From Pseudomonas sp. HS6 (lineage in GTDB: Bacteria > Pseudomonadota > Gammaproteobacteria > Pseudomonadales > Pseudomonadaceae), in assembly GCF_023375815.1 (NCBI RefSeq), contig NZ_CP067412.1, positions 3,534,001 through 3,598,000 of the forward strand: 64,000 nucleotides of DNA, given 5' to 3'. The translations under genes and the position numbers were made by a program. This document shows positions 57,461 to 64,000 of this stretch, one piece after another (the stretch's first letter is position 1; every line of letters starts with the position of its first letter). The notes under the pieces were generated by a model that searched no databases, was not told the DNA's origin, and was given only the letters and a program-made list of their open reading frames with translations.

Positions 57461-60157
57461 ATGAAGAGCCAACCCGATGCCGCCAGCCGTATGGTGGCCG
57501 AGGTAGTGACGCAGTTGCCTGTGCCCTCGCGGCTCGGCATGCTGCGTTTCGAGCGCCTGAATGAAGCCAGTTGGGCGATGCTGTTTCTCGACCCCAACTG
57601 TGAACGCCAGTTCGGCCAGCCCGCCGTAGAACTCTGCGCGCTGGTCGGTTCGCCCTACGCCAGCCTGATGGAGCCCGAAGCGCGCTATCAGTTGCACGAC
57701 GCGATCCAGCAACAACTACGCGACAGCCCGCATTATCTGGTGCGCTATACCTTGCACACCGCCGCCGGCGCGCTAAGCATTCTCGAACTCGGTGAAGCCT
57801 ACAAACAGCACAACCGCCACTTGCTGCGCGGTTACCTGCTGGCGGTCGACGACGTGTTCGACGAGGCGCCAGCATTGCCGTCCGTCGACCTGGAAACCCA
57901 GAACTCGCGCCTGCAAATCGCCCTTGAGCTCAATCAGCGTGCCCAGCAGGAACAGCTGCAACATCTGGAGCGGGTACGCGCCCAGCAGGACCTGATCCTG
58001 TTGCTGGCCCGCCAGCGCTACAGCAGCCAGAACTCCCTGCAAGAAGCCGCCGAACTGATCACCCGCTGCGCCTGCGATATCTATGAAATCGACTGCGCCA
58101 GCCTGTGGAACCTCGAAGGCCAGAAGCTGGTACCGATTTCCGCCTATCACCGCGCCACCCAGGAATACATCCTGCCGGACGTGATCGATGTCAGCGGCTT
58201 CCCCGACTATATGGACGCGCTGCACGGCAGCCGCGCCATCGACGCACACAATGCGATGCGCGACCCGCGTACCCGGGAAATGGCCGAGGCCCTGCGCCCG
58301 CGCGACGTCAACGCCATGCTCGATGCCAGTATCCGTGTCGACGGCCAGGTGGTCGGCGTGCTGTGCCTGGAGCAGACCGGCGTCACCCGCGCCTGGCAGT
58401 CCGACGAAATCGCCTTTGCCGGGGAGCTGGCCGACCAGTTCGCCCAGGTCATCAATAACCACAACCGCCGCACCGCCACCAGCGCCCTGCACCTGTTCCA
58501 GCGTGCGGTCGAGCAAAGCGCCAACGCCTTCTTGCTGGTCAATTGCGACGGTGTGGTCGAGTACGTCAACCCGAGCTTCACCGCGATCACCCAGTACACC
58601 ACCGAGGAAGTCCACGGCCAGCGCCTGTCGGAGTTGCCGGCCCTGGAGAACCTCAGCGAACTGCTGTTCGACGCGCCTTCGGCGCTGGCCAAGAGCAACA
58701 GCTGGCAGGGCGAATTCAAGAGCCGCCGCAAAAACCTCGAACCCTACTGGGGCCAGTTGTCGATCTCCAAGGTCTACGGCGACAACCGCGAGCTGACGCA
58801 CTACATCGGCATCTACGAAGACATCACCCAAACCAAACTGGCGCAGCAGCGCATCGAGCGCCTGGCCTACACCGACAACCTGACCAATCTCGGTAACCGG
58901 CCTGCATTTATCCGCAACCTGGATGAACGCTTCGCCCGAGACAGCGATACCCCGATCAGCCTGCTGCTGGTGGACATCGACAACTTCAAGCGGATCAACG
59001 ACAGCCTCGGCCACCAGACCGGCGACAAACTGTTGATCAGCCTGGCCCGGCGTCTGCGTAACAGCCTGAGCCCGAGCGGCAGCCTGGCGCGATTCGCCAG
59101 TAACGAGTTCGCGGTGTTGCTCGACAACACCGACCTCGAAGCCGGTCAACAGATCGCCAGCCAATTGCTGCTGACCCTCGACAAACCGATGTTCGTCGAC
59201 AACCAGTTGATCAGTGTCACCGGCTCCGTGGGCCTGGCCTGCGCGCCGTTGCACGGTCGCGACCCGCAGACTCTAATGCGCAACGCCGGCCTCGCCCTGC
59301 ACAAGGCCAAGGCCAACGGCAAACACCAGGTGCAGGTGTTCACCGAAGCGCTGAACGCCGAGGCCAGTTACAAACTGTTCGTCGAGAACAACCTGCGCCG
59401 CGCCCTGACCCAGAACGAGCTGGACGTGTTCTACCAGCCCAAGCTGTGCCTGCGCAGCGGGCGGCTGCTGGGCATGGAAGCGCTGCTGCGCTGGAATCAT
59501 CCGGAGCGCGGCATGATTCGCCCGGACCAGTTCATCAGCGTCGCCGAGGAAACCGGTCTGATTATTCCGATCGGCAAGTGGATCGCCCGCCAGGCCTGCC
59601 GCATGAGCAAAGCGCTGACCGCCGCCGGCATGGGCAACCTGCAAGTGGCGATCAACCTGTCGCCCAAGCAGTTCTCCGACCCGGATCTGGTGGCCTCCAT
59701 CGCCAACATCCTCAAGGAAGAAGCGCTGCCGGCCAATCTGCTGGAGCTGGAACTCACCGAAGGCCTGCTGCTGGAAGCCACCGAAGACACCCACTTGCAA
59801 CTCGACCAGCTCAAGCGTCTGGGCCTGACCCTGGCCATGGACGACTTCGGCACCGGTTACTCGTCGCTCAGCTACCTGAAAAAATTCCCGATCGACATCA
59901 TCAAGATCGATCGCAGCTTCATCCACGAAATCCCGGACAACCAGGACGACATGGAAATCACCTCCGCCGTGATCGCCATGGCCCACAACCTGAAACTCAA
60001 GGTCGTGGCCGAAGGCATCGAGACCGCCGAGCAGTTGGCGTTCCTGCGCCGGCACCGCTGCGACGTCGGCCAGGGCTACCTGTTTGACCGGCCGATTCCG
60101 GGCGGCGAGCTGATCCAGGCGCTCAAGCGCTACCCGCGCGGTCCTCTCCCGCTGTAA
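57461..60157 (+). CDS. dipA: GAF/PAS/GGDEF/EAL protein, DipA-like c-di-GMP phosphodiesterase
   Basis: An 898-residue signalling protein. In order: an N-terminal PAS-like region (1-130), a GAF domain (about 170-350, ITRCACDIYEIDCASLWNL), a PAS domain (about 360-480), a degenerate GGDEF domain (ARFASNEFAVLL in place of GGDEF) and an intact EAL domain (GMEALLRWNHPERG, ELTEGLLLE, MDDFGTGYSSLSYLKKFPID). The architecture and length match P. aeruginosa DipA (PA5017), which lowers c-di-GMP for biofilm dispersal. The GGDEF module is probably a GTP sensor. I chose MKSQPDAAS; the frame extends 38 codons upstream. msrA follows after 107 bases. Confidence 0.92.
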   Translation: MKSQPDAASRMVAEVVTQLPVPSRLGMLRFERLNEASWAMLFLDPNCERQFGQPAVELCALVGSPYASLMEPEARYQLHDAIQQQLRDSPHYLVRYTLHTAAGALSILELGEAYKQHNRHLLRGYLLAVDDVFDEAPALPSVDLETQNSRLQIALELNQRAQQEQLQHLERVRAQQDLILLLARQRYSSQNSLQEAAELITRCACDIYEIDCASLWNLEGQKLVPISAYHRATQEYILPDVIDVSGFPDYMDALHGSRAIDAHNAMRDPRTREMAEALRPRDVNAMLDASIRVDGQVVGVLCLEQTGVTRAWQSDEIAFAGELADQFAQVINNHNRRTATSALHLFQRAVEQSANAFLLVNCDGVVEYVNPSFTAITQYTTEEVHGQRLSELPALENLSELLFDAPSALAKSNSWQGEFKSRRKNLEPYWGQLSISKVYGDNRELTHYIGIYEDITQTKLAQQRIERLAYTDNLTNLGNRPAFIRNLDERFARDSDTPISLLLVDIDNFKRINDSLGHQTGDKLLISLARRLRNSLSPSGSLARFASNEFAVLLDNTDLEAGQQIASQLLLTLDKPMFVDNQLISVTGSVGLACAPLHGRDPQTLMRNAGLALHKAKANGKHQVQVFTEALNAEASYKLFVENNLRRALTQNELDVFYQPKLCLRSGRLLGMEALLRWNHPERGMIRPDQFISVAEETGLIIPIGKWIARQACRMSKALTAAGMGNLQVAINLSPKQFSDPDLVASIANILKEEALPANLLELELTEGLLLEATEDTHLQLDQLKRLGLTLAMDDFGTGYSSLSYLKKFPIDIIKIDRSFIHEIPDNQDDMEITSAVIAMAHNLKLKVVAEGIETAEQLAFLRRHRCDVGQGYLFDRPIPGGELIQALKRYPRGPLPL

Positions 60158-60264
60158 ACCACTACCAAAGTGCCCGCACATTTTGACTAGTGATTAACTG
60201 GGCATCATTGGGCACACTGGTGGTCTGTGTAATTGACATCCCATCCTGACTGAGAGGAACGATC

Positions 60265-60930
60265 ATGGTTCTGCGCTCGGAAATTCTGGTGAACAAAAAC
60301 GTGCTACCGACTAAAGAACAAGCTCTGCCTGGCCGCGAAACGGCAATGACCCTGCCTGAAAACCATTTCGTCTTCAAAGACACGCCGCTGCTTGGCCCGT
60401 TCTTTCAGGACGTCGATTTCGCGATCTTCGGACTGGGCTGCTTCTGGGGTGCGGAACGCCGCTTCTGGCAGCGTGAAGGCGTGGTCAGCACCGTGGTCGG
60501 TTACGCCGGTGGCTTCACGCCGAACCCGACCTACGAAGAAGTCTGCTCGGGCCTGACCGGCCACTCGGAAGTGGTGTTGGTGGTTTTCGACAAAGACAAA
60601 GTCAGCTACGAAGAGCTGCTGGCAATGTTCTGGGAACTGCACAACCCGACGCAGGGCATGCGTCAGGGCAATGACATCGGCACCCAGTACCGTTCGGTGA
60701 TCTATGCGACCCACCCGGAGCAACTGGATGCAGCGCTGAAGAGCAAAGCCGTTTATCAGGCGGAATTGTCGAAGGCGGGCCTGGGTGAGATCAGCACCGA
60801 AATCGAACAGGCGCCGACCGTTTACTTCGCCGAGACCTATCACCAGCAGTATCTGGCGAAAAATCCGGAAGGCTACTGCGGGATTGGCGGCACCGGCGTT
60901 TGCATGCCACCGAGTCTGGCAGGCAACTGA
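60265..60930 (+). CDS. msrA: Peptide methionine sulfoxide reductase MsrA
   Basis: A 221-residue repair enzyme that reduces methionine-S-sulfoxide in proteins. The catalytic Cys59 is in [14 protein letters not shown], and recycling Cys residues lie near the end ([17 protein letters not shown]). The 50-residue N-terminal extension is normal for Pseudomonas MsrA. AGAGGA stands nine bases before the ATG. It is followed by a REP pair and then by the convergent rlmJ. Confidence 0.96.
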   Translation: MVLRSEILVNKNVLPTKEQALPGRETAMTLPENHFVFKDTPLLGPFFQDVDFAIFGLGCFWGAERRFWQREGVVSTVVGYAGGFTPNPTYEEVCSGLTGHSEVVLVVFDKDKVSYEELLAMFWELHNPTQGMRQGNDIGTQYRSVIYATHPEQLDAALKSKAVYQAELSKAGLGEISTEIEQAPTVYFAETYHQQYLAKNPEGYCGIGGTGVCMPPSLAGN

Positions 60931-60940
60931 GTCCTAAAAG

Positions 60941-61041
60941 CATCGCGGGCAAGCCCGCTCCCACAGGGTTCGCGCAGATTCTGGAATCGCGCACGACCTT
61001 GTGGGAGTGGCGGTGCGACGATTCGACTTGCCCGCGAAGGC
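60941..61041. repeat. Degenerate REP pair between msrA and rlmJ
   Basis: The left copy is CATCGCGGGCAAGCCCGCTC (continuing CCACAG). The right copy starts TTGTGGGAG at about 61000 and ends TTGCCCGCGAAGG at 61040, but its middle is replaced by about 20 unrelated bases. The pair is therefore a REPIN with one damaged arm. Confidence 0.75.
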
Positions 61042-61070
61042 GTCCGATCAGACACCGTTAAACCCACCGA

Positions 61071-61910
61071 TCAGCTCTCGGCGATCAACCAATCCATCTG
61101 CCACCCACCCTGGGTCTGGCCCAGTTTCTTGGACAGCCACGGCAGCAGCTCACGCAATTCTTCCTCCAGCCCCCACGGCGGATTGGCAATCGCCATCCCG
61201 GAGCCGTTCAGGCTGTTCGGCGTGTCCAGCGGATGCACCAGCAGCTCGACCCGCAGCAACTTCGGTGCACCGGTGCCGGCCAGATCCTGATAGAAACGAC
61301 GCAACGCGCGCTGATCCTTCACCGGATACCAGATCGCCGCCACGGTTTGGCGCATCCGGCCGATTGCCTCTTTCATCGACGCCGCACAACGCTGCATTTC
61401 ATCGAGCTGTTCGAACGGCGGATCAATCAACATCACCGCGCGTTTTTCCTGCACCGGCAACATCGCGCGGGCGACATGCCAGCCCTCGCCCAGATGCACT
61501 TTGACCCGACGATCGCCGGCCATGTTGTCCTTGAGCAAAACGCCGTCTTCAGGGTGCTTCTCGTTGAGCATCACCCGATCCTGCGGTCGGGTCAGACGCC
61601 GCGCCAGCTCCGGCGAACCCGGGTAAAAGCGCAACTGGCCATCCGGGTTCATCTCGTGCAGCACTTTCATGTAGTCAGCGGTCAGCGCCGGCAGATCCGG
61701 CTGATCCCACAAACGCGCGATGCCTTCCAGGTACTCGCCGGTACGGTTGGCCTGATCGCCCTGCAGGTCATACAGACCGATGCCGGCGTGGCTGTCGAGA
61801 TAGGCAAACGGCTGCTCCTTGCGCGACATCAGGGCGATGAGGCGGGTCAAGGTCAGGTGTTTGAACACATCGGCGTGATTGCCGGCATGGAAGGCGTGAC
61901 GATAATTCAT
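61071..61910 (-). CDS. rlmJ: 23S rRNA (adenine2030-N6)-methyltransferase RlmJ
   Basis: A 279-residue AdoMet-dependent enzyme that methylates A2030 of 23S rRNA. The N-terminus MNYRHAFHAGNHADVFKH is the family signature; the AdoMet loop is YLDSHAGIGLYDL and the catalytic motif is LIDPPFEQ. The start is ATG 61910. Converges on msrA across the REP pair. It is the last conserved core gene before an accessory stretch. Confidence 0.96.
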   Translation of the reverse strand: MNYRHAFHAGNHADVFKHLTLTRLIALMSRKEQPFAYLDSHAGIGLYDLQGDQANRTGEYLEGIARLWDQPDLPALTADYMKVLHEMNPDGQLRFYPGSPELARRLTRPQDRVMLNEKHPEDGVLLKDNMAGDRRVKVHLGEGWHVARAMLPVQEKRAVMLIDPPFEQLDEMQRCAASMKEAIGRMRQTVAAIWYPVKDQRALRRFYQDLAGTGAPKLLRVELLVHPLDTPNSLNGSGMAIANPPWGLEEELRELLPWLSKKLGQTQGGWQMDWLIAES

Positions 61911-62313
61911 GGTTGCTCCTGAGCAGGCCGGGAAGTTTACCTTTTACCGGGCGGCAAGTCAGGGGTTGGGGGCTGAGTGGGTGGTCTTGCTGTCGGGTAC
62001 ATCCTTTACACATTAGACCGGGGACATGGTTTACACCTTTTACAGGCTTGATACGCGTTTGGCATCGCATTCAAACCTGCCTGAACAGAAGCTGCAAAGG
62101 TACAACTCCCACACGTCATCAGCTACTTCCTTCAGCCAGTTAGCGAACACGACCGGATTCAGACAAGCGGCAACCTTTTTCAATGGTTCGGACCCCATAC
62201 CTGTCAACTTTGACAGTATCCCTATCGCCGAAAAACGGCGCCCAATGAGTCGACTGAACGACTAGCCATCAACGCTCGAGCAGTCTCAATTACTCTCGAA
62301 AAGGAACTAACAA
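61911..62313. other. 403-base gap with insertion-sequence-like remnants
   Basis: No coding region is supported here. The only structure I see is the tandem 18-base repeat at 61994-62036, which resembles the ends of an IS481-type element, and an AT-richer stretch up to the ribosome-binding site AAAAGGA of the small gene at 62314. Confidence 0.55.
61994..62036. repeat. Tandem 18-base repeats resembling an insertion-sequence end
   Basis: CGGGTACATCCTTTACAC (61994-62011) and CGGGGACATGGTTTACAC (62019-62036) are direct repeats with three differences, 25 bases apart. Sequences like this flank IS481-type transposases in Pseudomonas as I remember them. No transposase is present, so this would be an orphan end. 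Confidence 0.5.
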
Positions 62314-62562
62314 ATGCCCAACTCTAATACAACCACGGGAACCGGCACCGTTGCTTCAGTAAACGACGTCTCAAAGTTCAACCGATTCACGGGAGCTATA
62401 GATTTGATTTACGCAATCGGAATAACGCCCGACGATGGTGGTGTGACCTTGACTGTAGAGACGCACACATCACCTGAAGTCGGCGTCGGCGACAAAGTCA
62501 GCTATAAGGTCGCGCGTAGCAACGCCGGAACATTCGTGACTGAGGTTACAAAGATTGCCTGA
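62314..62562 (+). CDS. Small hypothetical protein
   Basis: An 82-residue protein starting MPNSNTTTGTGTVASVND, with AAAGGA eight bases before the ATG. It is mostly beta-strand-like (IDLIYAIGITPDDGGVTLTVETHT, then VGVGDKVSYKVARS), with no signal, membrane segment or known motif; a small OB- or SH3-like barrel is possible. Its GC is lower than that of neighbours, and it has a clear ribosome-binding site, so I think it is a real gene. It is not recognised. Confidence 0.6.
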   Translation: MPNSNTTTGTGTVASVNDVSKFNRFTGAIDLIYAIGITPDDGGVTLTVETHTSPEVGVGDKVSYKVARSNAGTFVTEVTKIA

Positions 62563-62625
62563 AGGTGCGTCCGTCACGATGGAACCCTGTGGCGAGTGGA
62601 GTTATCCGCTCGCCACAAAGTGCTC

Positions 62626-62940
62626 TCAACAGGCGCGCAATCTCTTGCCAATCACATCCAACACATCACAGCCATCGCGCAGCGGAATCACGCAGAGCTG
62701 GGCGAAGTCGCTGAGGATGACCGAGTCGCACTCGACCGAGCCGCGCATGCACATATTTTCCAGGACTTGGATGACCGCACGAATGCGGTAGTTGGCGGCG
62801 TCCATCAGGATATCGAGCGGGGCGTGGGTGTCGATGAACAGGGTGGGCATGTCGTTGCAGTTGCTGGTCAGCGCCATGAGGCGGTTGCTGGGGTGGGGGA
62901 TGAAGGGTTCGTACGGTGGATCGGGTTTCAATGTTGGCAC
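62626..62940 (-). CDS. Small Pseudomonas-type hypothetical protein
   Basis: A 104-residue protein that starts at GTG 62940 (MPTLKPDPPYEPFIPHPS), with AGGAG nine bases upstream. A 12-codon extension to an ATG at 62976 runs through the leader and is not likely. Residues about 45-70 form a helix (APLDILMDAANYRIRAVIQVLENM) like those in the small DUF3077/DUF6124-type proteins that abound in Pseudomonas; the relation is a guess. The leader upstream is highly structured (see 62941-63074). Confidence 0.6.
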   Translation of the reverse strand: MPTLKPDPPYEPFIPHPSNRLMALTSNCNDMPTLFIDTHAPLDILMDAANYRIRAVIQVLENMCMRGSVECDSVILSDFAQLCVIPLRDGCDVLDVIGKRLRAC

Positions 62941-63074
62941 TGGACTAACTCCTAACGTATTGGATGGAGCCGCCAACTCTCACTTCCACGCATTAGGTGG
63001 CGGCTGTACGCAGGTGTGGAAGACCGGGACGTTAGGCACCCGGCGCACTCGAAAGCGCCCCGCGCACAGCCACC
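62941..63074 (-). promoter_or_regulatory. Structured leader RNA that can sequester the ribosome-binding site
   Basis: On the minus strand, the leader of the 62940 gene contains several complementary blocks. GGTGGCTGTGCGC (63074-63062) pairs with GCGTACAGCC...CCACC (63011-62996). CCTAACGT (63036-63029) pairs exactly with ACGTTAGG (62958-62951), which includes part of the Shine-Dalgarno TTAGGAG. CTTCCAC (63022-63016) pairs with GTGGAAG (62989-62983), and GCCGCCA with TGGCGGC (63004-62998, 62975-62969). Some of these pairings exclude others, as in a switch. I do not recognise a named family. Confidence 0.55.
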
Positions 63075-63125
63075 AAAAACTCAAACGACAAAGACGTCTG
63101 ACTGGTGCAGCTTGACGCGCCTAAC

Positions 63126-63167
63126 GATAAAAGGGCTTCCACGCCCTGTCACCGATTTTGCGGTGAC
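63126..63167 (-). terminator. Terminator of the DUF4123 gene
   Basis: On the minus strand a first hairpin GTCACCG/CGGTGAC (63167-63148) is followed by AGGGC-GTGGAA-GCCCT (63147-63132) and TTTTAT. It ends transcripts coming from the DUF4123 gene about 110 bases after its stop, before the leader of the next gene. Confidence 0.72.
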
Positions 63168-63259
63168 CGCCAAAAGACTATCCCCGCACCACCGCGCCCA
63201 CCAGTTCACGCAAACCGCCGCAACTCGCAGGAAACGTCCGAAGCCTTTGCCCGGAAATT

Positions 63260-63973
63260 TCACTCTGACTCGTCCCGCAAGTAGTCCAGCAATGCCGAAG
63301 CCGACGATTCGTCCGACCCTGAAACCGCAGAAAACCTGACAACCTTGCAGCGCAAGACATCAGCGGGAAACGCCTCGAACAACGCCGGCTGCTCCTCGCT
63401 CAACCACTGCAAGGCATTATTGACCCGGGCATCACCGCCGAACTGCGCCAGCAGTTTTTCCGGCATCGACCACCAGGGAAACTCCCGACCCGAGACCCGC
63501 TCCCTGCCCCCGATCTCGACGGCCTGACCGTTGATCAATCCTCGCGTCAGGACCGGCAGCAATTGCCCGGCATCCACCTCGGACGACTCAAGAATCGGCA
63601 ACAAATACCGCCCATCCCAAAACCGAAAGAACACCACTTTCCCGTCCGGCATCAGCACCTGAGTCAAACTGCGAACGTGCTCGACCACCGCCTCAAGCCC
63701 CGCCGAGGACACTGCCAGCCAGCCCCAGTCCCGAGACTCCGTGGTCGCGACCCAATCCAGAAACTCACTGCCCGCGTCGACGATTCCCACGTAGGGCATC
63801 ACTGCATCCCACTCTGAATAGATCGTTTCCGCCCAGACCGGTTTCGGCATCTGCGCATTCGAAGGCCAGGCTTTCAGCGGATCCACCAGACTGGCGCTGC
63901 TGAAAATCGCGAACAACTGCTCCGACGATTTCAGCGGCTCATCCTTCAACCATTGATCAAGCCGCACAAACAC
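63260..63973 (-). CDS. DUF4123 type VI secretion adaptor (possibly truncated by the window)
   Basis: A 237-residue protein. The DUF4123 domain starts at about residue 18 (EQLFAIFSSASLVDPLKAWP) and includes VMPYVGIVDAGSEFLDWVAT, the central GWLAVSSAGLEAVVEHVRSL and the typical KVVFFRFWDGRYLLPIL. Such proteins load effectors onto the VgrG spike of type VI secretion systems. GTG 63973 or GTG 63967 (better spaced from AAGGA) could start it; the frame is open to the window edge. The expected VgrG gene would lie just outside, upstream. No effector is visible downstream. Confidence 0.8.
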   Translation of the reverse strand: MFVRLDQWLKDEPLKSSEQLFAIFSSASLVDPLKAWPSNAQMPKPVWAETIYSEWDAVMPYVGIVDAGSEFLDWVATTESRDWGWLAVSSAGLEAVVEHVRSLTQVLMPDGKVVFFRFWDGRYLLPILESSEVDAGQLLPVLTRGLINGQAVEIGGRERVSGREFPWWSMPEKLLAQFGGDARVNNALQWLSEEQPALFEAFPADVLRCKVVRFSAVSGSDESSASALLDYLRDESE

Positions 63974-64000
63974 CGTCCTTGCAGCGCTCGCATTCTTCGC

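Noticed and set aside
60170..60215. GTGCCC/GGGCAC inverted pair before msrA
   Set aside because: Six-base arms separated by more than 25 bases are too short to be convincing.
62588..62617. Terminator candidate TGTGGCGAG/CTCGCCACA between the two small genes
   Set aside because: The stem is good but neither strand has a T run after it; kept out of the feature list.

Overview
The window is chromosomal DNA of a Pseudomonas, most likely of the P. fluorescens/koreensis group. The reasons are high GC, the gene order serB-parC-parE-cpdA-nudF-thiC-tolC-waaA-hldE-msbA-LPS core-glnE-aceEF-dipA-msrA-rlmJ (the order I remember from the P. aeruginosa PA4960-PA5019 region), and many Pseudomonas REP hairpins. 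Most of it is conserved core genome. The last 2 kb looks like accessory DNA.

Layout. 1-3.3 kb: the tail of an unrecognised gene, serB, and a HAMP-domain membrane protein. 3.3-4.4 kb: a 210-bp inverted-repeat element and a PqiC-type lipoprotein. 4.5-13 kb: a long minus-strand group running nudF, DUF1249, cpdA, yqiA-like, parE, esterase-like phytase, retropepsin-like, parC; several genes overlap by 1-10 bases. 13-17.6 kb: a DUF3298 lipoprotein, the thiamin genes cytX and thiC, and a TPP riboswitch. 17.8-25 kb: tolC/opmH, waaA, a divergent LysR/SMR pair, an oxidoreductase pair and a Nudix-like gene.

25-47.5 kb is the lipopolysaccharide region: hldE (ADP-heptose), a sulfotransferase-like gene, msbA (lipid A-core flipping), a WaaL-type ligase fused to a kinase-like domain, an acyltransferase, a minus-strand operon (carbamoyltransferase, two family-1 glycosyltransferases, Mig-14, a PIG-L deacetylase, a family-2 glycosyltransferase), and a second minus-strand operon (waaF, waaC, waaG, waaP and three more kinase-like genes) built with stop/start overlaps. 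Together they make, phosphorylate, carbamoylate, decorate and export the core.

47.6-61.9 kb: glnE, then aceE-aceF (pyruvate dehydrogenase E1/E2) behind two 15-bp palindromes that look like an operator pair, a PhoD-like phosphatase, a DipA-type c-di-GMP phosphodiesterase, msrA and rlmJ. 61.9-64 kb: tandem repeats resembling an insertion-sequence end, an orphan 82-residue protein, a small protein behind a leader that can pair with its own Shine-Dalgarno, and a DUF4123 type VI secretion adaptor cut by the window edge.

The least explained items are the leader RNA upstream of 62940, the paired palindromes before aceE, the kinase-like proteins without the usual catalytic Asp, and the 3343-3552 inverted repeat. 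I saw no CRISPR array, tRNA, rRNA, prophage or recognisable defence system.
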